A DNA stretch of 64,000 nucleotides, from NCBI RefSeq assembly GCF_003086295.3, contig NC_092054.1:58753546-58817545 (forward strand), in the 5' to 3' direction. Made by a program: the position numbers and the translations under genes. The notes beneath the pieces are model-generated. The model was not told the DNA's origin. It saw only the letters and a program-made list of their open reading frames with translations, and made no database searches. Of this stretch, positions 10,581 to 19,927 are shown one piece after another (within the stretch, counting starts at the first letter, position 1; every line of letters starts with the position of its first letter). Origin of the DNA: Arachis hypogaea (taxonomy: Eukaryota; Streptophyta; Magnoliopsida; Fabales; Fabaceae).

Positions 10581-10726
10581 CCTGGCGTTAAACGCCCAGA
10601 ATGGCATCCATTCTGGCGTTTAACGCCCAAAATGCTACCTTTTTGCGCGTTTAACGCCCAGCCAGGTACCCTGGCTGGCGTTTAAACGCCAGTTTTCCTT
10701 CTTCACTGGGCGTTTTGAACGCCCAG
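10581..10726. repeat. GGCGTTWAACGCC palindrome array in unit BL leader
   Basis: Five copies, starting CCTGGCGTTAAACGCCCAG and including CTGGCGTTTAAACGCCAG. CAGAATGG and CCATTCTG linkers pair with each other. Confidence 0.9.
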
Positions 10727-11240
10727 CTTTTTCTGTGTAATTCCTCTGCTGAATGTTGTGAATCTTCAATTCTCTGTGTTACTGACTTGAAAAGACACAA
10801 TTTTAAAAATTTTTTAAATTTTTAATGATGAGAAACAATAAAAAATGCAATAAAGATCAAATAAACCATGCATGCAAGACACCAAACTTAGAAGTTTGTA
10901 TACTAAGGACTATAACAATTTAAAAATGCATGTAAGAAACAACAAAAGACACAAAATAAGAGAAATCAAAGATCAGAGCAATGAAATCATCAAGAACAAC
11001 TTGAAGATCAATGAAGAACATAATGCATATATTCGAAAAGAACACAAGAAGAATAAAGACATGCAATTGACACCATACTTAAAACTTAGACCCTAGACTC
11101 AAACAAGAAACATAAAATATTTTTGATTTTAAGATTTTATAAATTTTTTTATGATTTTTCAAAAATTATATGGAAAAGAAAATAAAGAGATTCAAAATTT
11201 TTAATAAGAATTCCAGGAATCATACAATGTTAGTCTAAAA

Positions 11241-11452
11241 CTCCGGTCCAGGAATTAGACATGGCTTACTAGCCAGCCAAGCTTTTAGTGAAAGCTTCGG
11301 TCCAAAACACTAGACATGGCCAATGGCCAGCCAAGCTTTAGCAGATCATTACTCTCAACAGCAAAATTGATAGAAATCAATAAGCTCTAGTGATGATAAG
11401 TTGAAACCTCGGTCCAAAAGTTTAGACATGGTTTCACAACCAGCCAGACTTC
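11241..11452. repeat. Three diverged CGGTCCA...TAGACATGG...CCAGCCA repeats in leader, unit BL
   Basis: Copies of about 45 bp at 11241, 11295 and 11407 share CGGTCCA, TAGACATGG and CAGCCA. The same three copies occur in unit BR. The position just inside the primer site is where retroelements often keep packaging or dimer signals; function is inference. Confidence 0.65.
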
Positions 11453-11628
11453 AGCAAATCATCATGAAACTCTAGAATTCATTCTTAAAAACTCTGAAGA
11501 ACAGAATAGAAATTTTTTTTGTATTTTTGGAAATTTTTTTCGAAAATAAAAAGTAAAAGGCTTAAATATAAAATAAAATTACCTAATCTAAGCAACAAGA
11601 TGAACCGTCAGTTGTCCAAACTCGAACA

Positions 11629-11647
11629 ATCCCCGGCAACGGCGCCA
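11629..11647 (-). other. Primer binding site, tRNA-Asp (unit BL), perfect
   Basis: ATCCCCGGCAACGGCGCCA on the plus strand matches all 19 bases of the plant tRNA-Asp 3' end. Confidence 0.9.
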
Positions 11648-11681
11648 AAAACTTGGTGCACGAAATTGTGATCATCAATGG

Positions 11682-11700
11682 CGCCAACAACTTGGTACGC
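11682..11700 (-). other. Buried LTR/primer-site junction remnant in LTR
   Basis: ATGGCGCCAACAACTTGGT repeats the true junction GGCGCCAAAAACTTGGT found some 40 bp to the left. The same duplication is present in the LTR at 19928. Confidence 0.7.
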
Positions 11701-12713
11701 ACAATTGTAATCTCAACTCTTTGGCACAACTCCACACAACTAACCAACAAGTGCACTGGGTCGTCCAAGTAATAAACCTTACGTGAGTAAGGGTCGATCC
11801 CACGGAGATTGTCGGCTTGAAGCAAGCTATGGTCACCTTGTAAATCTCAGTCAGGAGGATTCAAATGGTTATGGAGAATTGTTAACTAAAATATGAATAA
11901 AACATAAAATAAGATAGAGATACTTATGTAATTTATTGGTAGGAATTTCAGATAAGCGTATAGAGATGCTTTGTTCCTTCTGAACCTCTGCTTTCCTATT
12001 GCCTTCATCCAATCATTCATACTCCTTTCCATGGCAAGCTTTATGTTGGGCATCACCGTTGTCAATGGCTACTTCCCGTCCTCTCAGTGAAAATGGTCCA
12101 AATGCGCTGTCACCGCACGGCTAATCATCTGTCGGTTCTCGATCATGTTGGAATAGGATCCATTGATCCTTTTGCGTCTATCACTGCGCCCAACACTCGC
12201 GAGTTTGAAGCTCGTCACAGTCATCCCTTCCCAGATCCTACTCGGAATACCACAGACAAGGTTTAGACTTTCCGAATCTCAGGAATGGCCGCTAATAATT
12301 CTAGCCTATACCATGAAGGTTCTAATCTTAGATTAGAAACCCAAGAGATACACATTCAAGCTTGATTGCATGTAGAACGGAAGTGGTTGTCAGGCACGCG
12401 TTCATAGGTAAGAATGATGATGAGTGTCACGGATCATCATATTCTTAAGGTTGAAGAACGAGTGTATATCTTAGAGAAGAAATAGGCATGAATTGAATAG
12501 AAAAACAACAGTACTTTGCATTAATTCATGAGGAACAACAGAGCTCCACACCAATCTATGGTGTGTAGAAACTCCACCGTTGAAAATTCATAAGAACGAA
12601 AGGGTCCAGGCATGGCCGAATGGCCAGCCTCCCAAAGATGAAAAGGTCTATGAAAGTATGATCAAGTGTGTAAAAAGTATATGAAAGTATCAAAATACAA
12701 TAGCAAAAGGTCC

Positions 12714-12721
12714 TATTTATA
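12714..12721 (-). promoter_or_regulatory. TATA box of LTR 11654-13317
   Basis: TATAAATA on the element strand, in the block homologous to the TATA region of element F's LTR. Confidence 0.55.
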
Positions 12722-13317
12722 GAAAACTAGTAGCCTAGGGTTACAGAAATAGGTAAAAGATGCAGAATCCTTCTTCCGGGCCAACTTGGTGTGTGCTTGG
12801 GTTGAGCATTGAAGCTTTCACGTGTAGAGGCTTTTCTTGGAGTTAAACGCCAGCTTTTGTGCCAGTTTGGGCGTTTAACTCCAGCTTTTATGCCAGTTCT
12901 GACGTTTTGATGCCAGAATTTCTATGCTGACTTGTAACGCCAGTTTGTGCCATCAAATCTTGGGCAATGTATAAACTATTATATATTGCTGGAAAGCCCA
13001 GGATGTCTACTTTCCAACGCATTTAAGAGCGTGACAATTAGGTCTCTGTAGCTCCAGAAAATCTACTTAGAGTGCAGGGAGGTCAGAATCCAACAACATC
13101 TGCAGTCCTTTTTCAGCCTCTGAATCAGATTTTTGCTCAGGTCCCTCAATTTCAGCCATAAAATACCTGAAATCACAGAAAAAAACACAAACTCATAGTA
13201 ACGTCCAGAAATGTGATTTTTATTTAAAAAATAATAAAATATAATAAAAACTAACTAAAATATACTAAAAACATACAAAAAATAATGCCAAAAAGCGTAT
13301 AAATTATCCGCTCATCA

Positions 13318-13793
13318 GCTTGCTTTTTCTTTTTCTTTCTTTTTCTTTTATTTTTTTTTTTGCCATTTTTTTTCTACAAGCTTTGTGTTCACTGCTTTTT
13401 CTTGCTTCAAGAATCAATTTTATGATTTTTCAGATTATCAAATAACATTTCTCCTTTTTCTTTATTCTTTCAAGAGCCAACAATTTTAACATTCATAAAC
13501 AACAAATTCAAAAATATGCATTGTTCAAGCATTCATTCAGAAAACAAAAAGTATTGCCACCGCATCAAAATAATTAAACTAATTTCAAGATAGAATTTGA
13601 AACCATGTACTTCTTGTTCTTTTGTAATTAAAACATTTTTCATTTAAGAAAAGTGATGGATTCATAGGACATTCATAGCTTTAAGGCATTGATACTAAGA
13701 TACTATTGATCATGTAATAAAGACACAAATAAAACATAAAGCATAGTAAACGAAAAACATAAGTAGACAAGGAGATTAAGGAACGGGTCCACC
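13318..13793 (-). other. 3' non-coding end of unit BR, junction deleted
   Basis: Matches the post-ORF2 region of elements D and E, but the last ~600 bases before the 3' LTR, including the hairpin/AAGTTTGGTGT module in the polypurine-tract position, are missing: the LTR end abuts sequence equivalent to about 38570 in D. Purine/pyrimidine low complexity at 13321-13365. No gene. Confidence 0.6.
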
Positions 13794-14858
13794 TTAGTGA
13801 GGGTGGCGTCTTCTTCCTCTTGAAGAACCAATGGTGCTCTTGAGCTCCTCTATGTCTCTTCCATGCCTTTGTTGCTCCTCCCTCATAGCTCTTTGATCTT
13901 CTCTAATCTCATGGAGAATGATGGAGTGCTCTTGGTGCTCCACCCTTAGCTATCCCATGTTGGAACTTAATTCTCCTAGGGAGGTGTTAATTTGCTCCCA
14001 ATAGTTTTGTGGAGGAAAGTGCATCCCTTGAGGCATCTCAGGGATTTCATGATGAGGAATTTCCTCATGCTCTGTTTGAGGTCCATGAGTGGGCTCTCTT
14101 GTTTGCTCCATCATTTTCTTAGTGATGGGCTTGTCCTCATCAATGAAGGTGTCTTCTTCTATGTCAATTCCTACTGAATTGCAGAGGTGACAGATGAGAT
14201 GAGGGAAGGCTAACCTTGCCAAAGTGGAGGACTTGTCAGCCACCTTGTAGAGTTCTTGAGGTATAATCTCATGAACTTTCACTTTCTCCCCAATCATGAT
14301 ACTATGGATCATGATAGCCCGATCCACAGTTACTTCGGATCGGTTGCTAGTAGGAATGATGGAGCGTGGATGAACTCCAACCATCCTCTAGCCACAGGCT
14401 TAAGGTCCGGTCTTCTCAATTGCACCGGTTTAGGGGCGTGAATTTTCTTGCATCATTGGCAAGTTGAACTCCAACCTTACATTTTCCGGATTGAAATCTA
14501 AGTATTTCCCCCGAACCATTGTAAGCCAATTCTTTGGATTCAGGTTCATACTTTGATCATGGTTCATAGTGATCCATGTGTTTGCATAGAACTCTTAAAC
14601 CATTAAGATCCCGACTTGTTAAATAGGATTGGAGAGAGCTTTCTATCCTCTTCTTCTAATCTCATGTCGGATCTCCGGATACTCACTCCTTTTGAGCTTG
14701 AAAGGGACCTCAGGGATCACCTTCTTCTTAGCCACAACTTCATAAAAGTGGTCTTGATGGACCTTTGAGATGAATCTCTCCATCTCCCATGACTCAAAGG
14801 TGGAAGCTTTTGCCTTTCCTTTCCTCTTTCTAGAGGTTTCTCCGGCCTTAGGTGCCAT
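13794..14858 (-). pseudogene. Unit BR ORF2 (plant transposon protein), several stops
   Basis: Starts MAPKAGETSRKRKGKAKAS at 14858; residues 1-71 are open to a TAG at 14643 that replaces a Trp codon (judging from the family). Further stops and a frameshift follow. From 14384 the frame is open again with SIIPTSNRSEVTVDRA, MIHSIMIGE, ARLAFPHLICHLC and PITKKMMEQT, the core of the PF20167-type domain, then a stop at about 13947-13949 and a C-terminal coiled coil (MREEQQRHGRDIEELK) to TAA at 13794. Function unknown. It lies downstream of the polyprotein, in the same orientation, as in element E. Confidence 0.7.
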
Positions 14859-14893
14859 AAATGGTTATGGAAAAACAAAAAGCAATGCTTTTA

Positions 14894-14938
14894 CCACACC
14901 AAACTTAGAGTGTTTGCTCGTCCTCGAGCAAAGAAGAG
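14894..14938 (-). other. Hairpin plus AAGTTTGGTGT module before ORF2 (unit BR)
   Basis: Element strand: TTTGCTCG-AGGA-CGAGCAAA (8-bp perfect stem) then CTCTAAGTTTGGTGTGG, about 35 bases before the ATG. Confidence 0.6.
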
Positions 14939-15337
14939 AGAATGAAGGAGAAGAAGAAGAAAATGGAGGAGATGGAGGGAGAGGGTGAATTCGGCCAAGG
15001 GTGTATAAGGTATGTGTGATGTGTGAAATTGAAGGAGTGATAAGGGGGGGGTAGGGTTAGGTTCGTGTATATGGGGTTAGGTTTGGGAGGAAAAAGAGTT
15101 TTGAATTTGAAGGTAGGTGGTGTTTTGGGGAAAAGTGAATGAAGTGATTGGTGAAGGGAATTTGGAAAAGAGGGTAAGATTTGATAGGTGAAGGGTATTT
15201 GGGGAAGAGTGTTGTGGAAAGGTGTGAAGAAAAGGGAAGAAGAGGTGGGGATCCTGTGAGGTCCACAGATCCTGAAGGGTCAATGACTTATCATACCTGC
15301 TCCATTTAGGCATGCAAAACACCCTTAGAGTGCAATT
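14939..15337 (-). other. Purine-rich non-coding spacer, unit BR
   Basis: Counterpart of 7043-7513. Only low-complexity antisense frames; no gene seen. Confidence 0.5.
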
Positions 15338-15572
15338 CTGGCGTTAAATGCCAGATTGCTGCTTGTTTCTGGCGTTTAACGCCAGCTTCTCTCCCTTTCT
15401 TGGCATTTAATGCCAACTTGGTGCTTTGTTCTGGCGTTAAACGCCATACTAGTACCTGTTTCTGGCGTTAAATGCCAGTCTGGTGCCCATTTCTGGCGTT
15501 AAACGCTCAGAATGGTGCCAGACTGGGCGTTTAACACCCGTTCTGCTACTCTTACTGGCATTTAAATGCCAG
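15338..15572. repeat. GGCGTTWAACGCC palindrome array, unit BR spacer
   Basis: About eight copies, intact and decayed (TGGCATTTAATGCCA where both CG are lost), in the spacer between protease and ORF2. Confidence 0.9.
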
Positions 15573-15710
15573 TAAGCTCTTCCTCCAGGGTGAGCTATTT
15601 TTAATGCTATTTTTCATTCTGTTTTTGATTTTTTAGTTGTTTTTGTGACTTCACATGATCATCAACCTAAAGAAAATAACAATGGAAAATAATAGATATA
15701 ATTAGATAAC

Positions 15711-15728
15711 ATTGGGTTACCTCCCAAT
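15711..15728 (-). other. Post-polyprotein hairpin, unit BR (ATTGGG-AGGTAA-CCCAAT)
   Basis: Perfect 6-bp stem about 50 bases after the protease stop. The stem differs from D/E (GCTGGG/CCCAGC) by compensatory pairs. Confidence 0.7.
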
Positions 15729-15776
15729 AAGCGCTTCTTTAATGTCAATAGCTTGACAGTGAGCTCTCATGGAGCC

Positions 15777-18122
15777 TCACAGATAATCAGAGCAGGGTTG
15801 GGGCCTCTCAACACCAAACTTAGAGTTTAGTTGTGGCCTCCCAACACCAAACTTAGAGTTTGGTTGTGGCCTCCCAACACCAAACTTAGAGTTTGAATGT
15901 GGGGGCTTTGTTTGACTCTGTATTGAGAGAAGCTTTTCATGCTTCCTCTCTATGGTTACAGAAGGAGAACCTTGAGTCTTGAATACAAGGTAGTCCTCAT
16001 TCAACTGAAGGACCAACTCTCCTCTGTCAACATCAATCACAGCTTTTGCTGTGGCTAGGAAGGATCTGCCAAGGATGATGGATTCATCCTCATCCTTCCC
16101 AGTGTCTAGGATTATGAAATCAGCAGGGATGTAAAGGCCTTCAACCTTCACTAGCACGTCCTCTACTAGTCCATAAGCCTGTTTCATTGATTTGTCTGCC
16201 ATCTCTAGTGAGATTCTTGCAGCTTGTACCTCAAAGATTCCCAGTTTCTCCATTACAGAGAGTGGCATGAGGTTTATCCCTGACCCCAGGTCACATAGAG
16301 CCTTCTCAAAGGTCATGGTGCTTATGGTACAAGGTATAAAGAATTTTTTGGGATCCGGTTTCTTATGAGGTAATGTCTGCCTCATTAATGCATTCAGTTC
16401 ATTTGTGAATAAGGGGGGTTCATCCTCCCAAGTCTCAGTACCAAATAACTTGGCATTCAGCTTCATGATTGCTCCTAGATATTTAGCAACTTGCTCTTCA
16501 GTGATTTCTTCATCCTCTTCAGAGGAAGAATATTCATCAGAGCTCATGAATGGCAGAAGGAAGTTCAATGGAATCTCTATGGTCTCTGTATGAGCCTCAG
16601 ATTCCTTTGGTTCCTCAAAGGAAAACTCCTTTCTGTCCAGAGGACGTCCCATGAGGCTTTCCTAACTGAGACTTACATCCTCCTCACTCTCTCCAGGTTC
16701 GGCCATGTTGGTCATGGTTATGGCCTTGCACTCTCTTTTGGAATTTTCTTCTGTATTGCTTAGGAGAGTACTGGGAGGAGTTTCAGTAATCTTCTTACTC
16801 AGCTGATCCACCTGTGCCTCCAAATTTCTAATGAAGGACCTTGTTTCATTCATGAAACTTAGTGTGGTCTTGGATAGATCAGAAACTATGGTTGCCAGGC
16901 CAAAATGGATCTGTTCAGAATTCTCTGTCTGTTGCTGAGAAGATGAAGGAAAAGGCTTGCTATTGCTAAACCTATTTCTTCCACCATTATTGTTGAAGAC
17001 TTGTTGAGGCTTCTGTTGGTCCTTCCATGAGAAATTTGGATGATTTCTCCATGAAGGATTATAGGTGTTCCCATAGGATTCTCCCATGTAATTTACCTCT
17101 ACCATTGCAGAGTTCTCAGGATCATAAGCTTCTTCTTCAGAAGATGCTTCTTTAGTACTGTTGGATGCAGCTTGCAATCCATTCAGACTCTGAGAAATCA
17201 TATTGACTTGCTGAGTCAATATTTTGTTCTAAGCCAATATGGCATTCAGAGTGTCAATCTCAAGAACTCCTTTCTTCTGAGTTGTCCCATTATTCACAGG
17301 ATTCCTTTCAGAAGTGTACATGAACTGGTTATTTGCAACCATTTCAATGAGTTCCTGAGCTTCTTCAGGCATCTTCTTCAGATGAAGAGATCCACCTGTA
17401 GAGTTGTCCAATGACATCTTGGACAGTTCAGACAGACCATCATAGAATATGCATATGATGCTCCATTCTGAAAGCATGCCAGAAGGACATCTTCTAATCA
17501 ACTGCTTGTATCTTTCCCAAGCTTCATAGAGGGATTCGCCTTCCTTCTGTCTGAAGGTCTGGACTTCCACTCTAAGCTTACTCAATTTTTGAGGTGGAAA
17601 GAACTTTGCCAAGAAGGCATTGACCAGCTTTTCCCAAGAGTTCAGGCTGTCCTTAGGTTCTGAGTCCAACCATGTCCTAGCTCTGTCTCTTATAGCAAAA
17701 GGAAAAAGCATAAGTTTGTATATCTCAAGGTCAATCCCATGAGTCTTAATAGTGTCACAGATTTGCAAGAACTCAGCTAAAAACTGATGAGGATATTCCA
17801 ATGGAAGCCCATAATACTTGCAATTCTGCTGCATTAGAGAAACTAATTGAGACTTAAGCTCAAAGTTGTTTGCTCCAATTGCAGGAATTGAGATGCTTCT
17901 TCCACATAAGTCAGAAGAGGGTGCAACGAAGTCACCAAGCATCTTCCTTGCATTGTTGGCATTGTTGTCATTTTCAGCTGCCATGTCTTTCTCTTCTTCA
18001 AAAATTTCTGTTAGGTCCTCTCCAGAGAGTTGTGCTTTAGCTTCTCTTAGCTTCCTCTTCAAAGTCCTTTCAGGTTCAGGATTAGCTTCAACAAGAATGC
18101 CTTTGTCCTTGTTCCTACTCAT
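15777..18122 (-). pseudogene. Unit BR gag-protease, two in-frame stops
   Basis: One frame from MSRNKDKGILVEANPEP at 18122 to 15777. Gag core: ISIPAIGANNFELK, IRDRARTWLDSEP, WEKLVNAFLAKFFPP and LYEAWERYKQLIRRCP. A coiled-coil region (FIRNLEAQVDQLSKKI) precedes an acidic linker and the protease (ALCDLGSGINLMPLSVMEKLG, IILGRSFLATA). Stops: TAG at about 17226, which is CAG in unit BL, and TAG at about 16659. The C-terminus ends in three 12-residue repeats of NSKFGVGRPQP type coded by a 36-bp tandem repeat. No zinc knuckle, RT or integrase, so the unit is non-autonomous. Better preserved than BL. Confidence 0.85.
15800..15905. repeat. 36-bp tandem repeat at the protease C-terminus
   Basis: Three copies of a unit containing CCTCCCAACACCAAACTTAG, phased with the reading frame. 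Each holds the palindrome CAAACT-TAG-AGTTTG and fuses two motifs seen elsewhere in these elements: ACACCAAACTT and CCTCCCAA. Confidence 0.75.
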
Positions 18123-18834
18123 ATGAAAGAGAAGAGAACAAGAAAGTATGGAATCCTCTATGTCATAGTATAAGGATTCCTTGAGGTGTCAGAGGAAAAG
18201 AAGAATAGAAGAATAAGGTAGAGAGGAGAATTAGAACTTATAGAGAGGGAATGAGTCCGAATTGCTAATGGAAGAGAAGTGTTAGTCTTAAATAGAAAAA
18301 GGCAAGGAGGAAGAAGAATTTTCCAAGACAAATTTTTAAATAAAACTAAAAATTTTAAAATAATTAAAAAGAATTTTGAAAAAGTGGATGATGGTTTTCA
18401 AAAATTAAAAGTGAGAAAGTGGTTAAGTGATTTTGAAAAAGATTTTGAAATTGGCAATCAAAAAGATATAATTGAAAATTATTTTGAAAAAGATGTGATT
18501 GAGAAGATATGATTGAGAAGATATGATTGAAAAACAATTTAAAAAGATTTGATTTTTAAAGTTAATGACTTGGCTAACAAGAAAATTAAAAGATATGATT
18601 CTAAAATTCAAATATTGAACCTTTCTTAACAAAGTAACAAACTTGAAATTTTTGAATCAAATCATTAATTGTAGCAAGGATTTTTGAAAATATTGAAAAA
18701 AATAATTTAAAAGATTTGATTTTGAAGAAGATATGATAAAAAAAAAAATATGATTTGGAAAAGATTTGATTTTGAAAAATTTTGAAGATTTGAAACAGAT
18801 TTGAATTGAAAACAAAATCTCTCCTCCTGTGCCA

Positions 18835-18975
18835 TCCTGGCGTTAAACGCCCAGAATGGTATCCATTCTGGCGTTTAACGCCCAAAATACTACCCTTTTG
18901 GGCGTTAAACGCCCAGCCAGGTACCTTGTCTGGCGTTTAAATGCCAGTTTTCCTTCTTCACTGGGCATTTTGAAC
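18835..18975. repeat. GGCGTTWAACGCC palindrome array in unit BR leader
   Basis: Five copies colinear with the array at 10581-10726 of unit BL. Confidence 0.9.
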
Positions 18976-19514
18976 GACCAGCTTTTTCTCTGTGATTCCT
19001 CTGCTGTATGTTCTGAATCTTCAATTCTCTGTATTATTGACTTGAAAAGACAAAATTTTGAAAAACTTTTTTTTGAATTTTTAATGATGAAAAACAACAA
19101 AATGAAACTAACCATGGAAGACTAAGATCAGATAAATAATGCATGCAAGACACCAAACTTAGAAATTTTCATATTAGAGACACTAACAAATTAAAAATTG
19201 CATATGAAAAACAACAAAAGATACAAAACAAGAGAACTTAAAGATCAGATCCAAGTAAATCATCAAGAACAACTTGAAGATTAATGAAGAACATAATGCA
19301 TATATTCGAAAAATGCAAGAGAATTAAAAATATGCAGGACACCAAACTTAAAAACAGACACTAAACTCAAACAAGAAACACACATTATTTTTTATTTTTA
19401 TGATTTTATTTATTATTTTTTTTTAATTTTTCAAAAATTAATTAGAGAAAGAGAAAATAAGGAATTCAAAATTTTTAATGAGAATTCCAAGAATCATGCA
19501 ATGTTAGTCTAAAA

Positions 19515-19727
19515 CTCCGGTCCAGGAATTAGACATGGCTTACCAGCCAGCCAAGCTTTCAGTGAAAGCTCCGGTCCAAAACACTTGACATGGCCAATGG
19601 CCAACCAAGCTCTAGCAGATCATTACATTCAACAGCAAGATTGATAGAAATCAACGAGCTCTTGTGATGATAAGTTGAAACCTCGGTCCAAAAGTTTAGA
19701 CATGGTTTCACAACTAGCCAGACTTCA
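19515..19727. repeat. Three diverged CGGTCCA...GACATGG...CCAGCCA repeats, unit BR leader
   Basis: Copies at 19515, 19569 and 19681, colinear with the BL set; spacing is kept between units. Confidence 0.65.
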
Positions 19728-19902
19728 ACAAATCATCATGAAACTCTAGAATTCATTCTTAAAAATTATGAAGACATAGAATAATTTATTTTTTTTGAAA
19801 ATTTTTTGAAAATAAAAATAATAAAAACAAAAAGCTTAAAATTTAAATAAAATTACCTAATCTGAGCAACAAAATGAACCGTTAGTTGTCCAAACTCGAA
19901 TA

Positions 19903-19921
19903 ATCCCCGGTAACAGCACCA
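19903..19921 (-). other. Primer binding site, tRNA-Asp (unit BR), decayed
   Basis: ATCCCCGGTAACAGCACCA differs from the perfect site by three C-to-T or G-to-A changes; it lies 6 bases from the LTR. Confidence 0.75.
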
Positions 19922-19927
19922 AAAACT

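Larger units (their letters stand above)
9978..11628 (-). other. Leader of unit BL, primer site to gag
   Basis: About 1650 bases without a gene. It is very A/T-rich (GATATGATTGA-type low complexity at 10300-10450), with a palindrome array at 10581-10726, repeated ACACCAAACTTAGA motifs (about 10880), and a triple repeat at 11241-11452. Short ORFs (e.g. 10872-11096) are AT-rich artefacts. Confidence 0.6.
11654..13317 (-). repeat. Shared LTR of composite B (1664 bp)
   Basis: Plus-strand ends TGGTGCACGA and CCGCTCATCA, the same ends as the LTRs of D, E and F. It is the 5' LTR of unit BL and the 3' LTR of unit BR. It carries a primer-site-like remnant near 11683, GGCGTT palindromes at 12838-12950, a TATA box and a conserved U5 block around GGGATCGACCC. 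Confidence 0.85.
18123..19902 (-). other. Leader of unit BR, primer site to gag
   Basis: About 1780 bases, A/T-rich, no gene. Contains palindromes (18835-18975), several ACACCAAACTTA motifs (19149, 19340) and the triple repeat (19515-19727). Confidence 0.6.

Noticed and set aside
10872..11096. Lys/Asn-rich 74-codon ORF
   Set aside because: Composition artefact of the A-rich leader; not conserved in frame in unit BR.
11649..11653. Target duplication for unit BR as a simple nested insertion
   Set aside because: AAACT on the left does not match GAAGT on the right, and the left flank is the primer-site spacer of unit BL.
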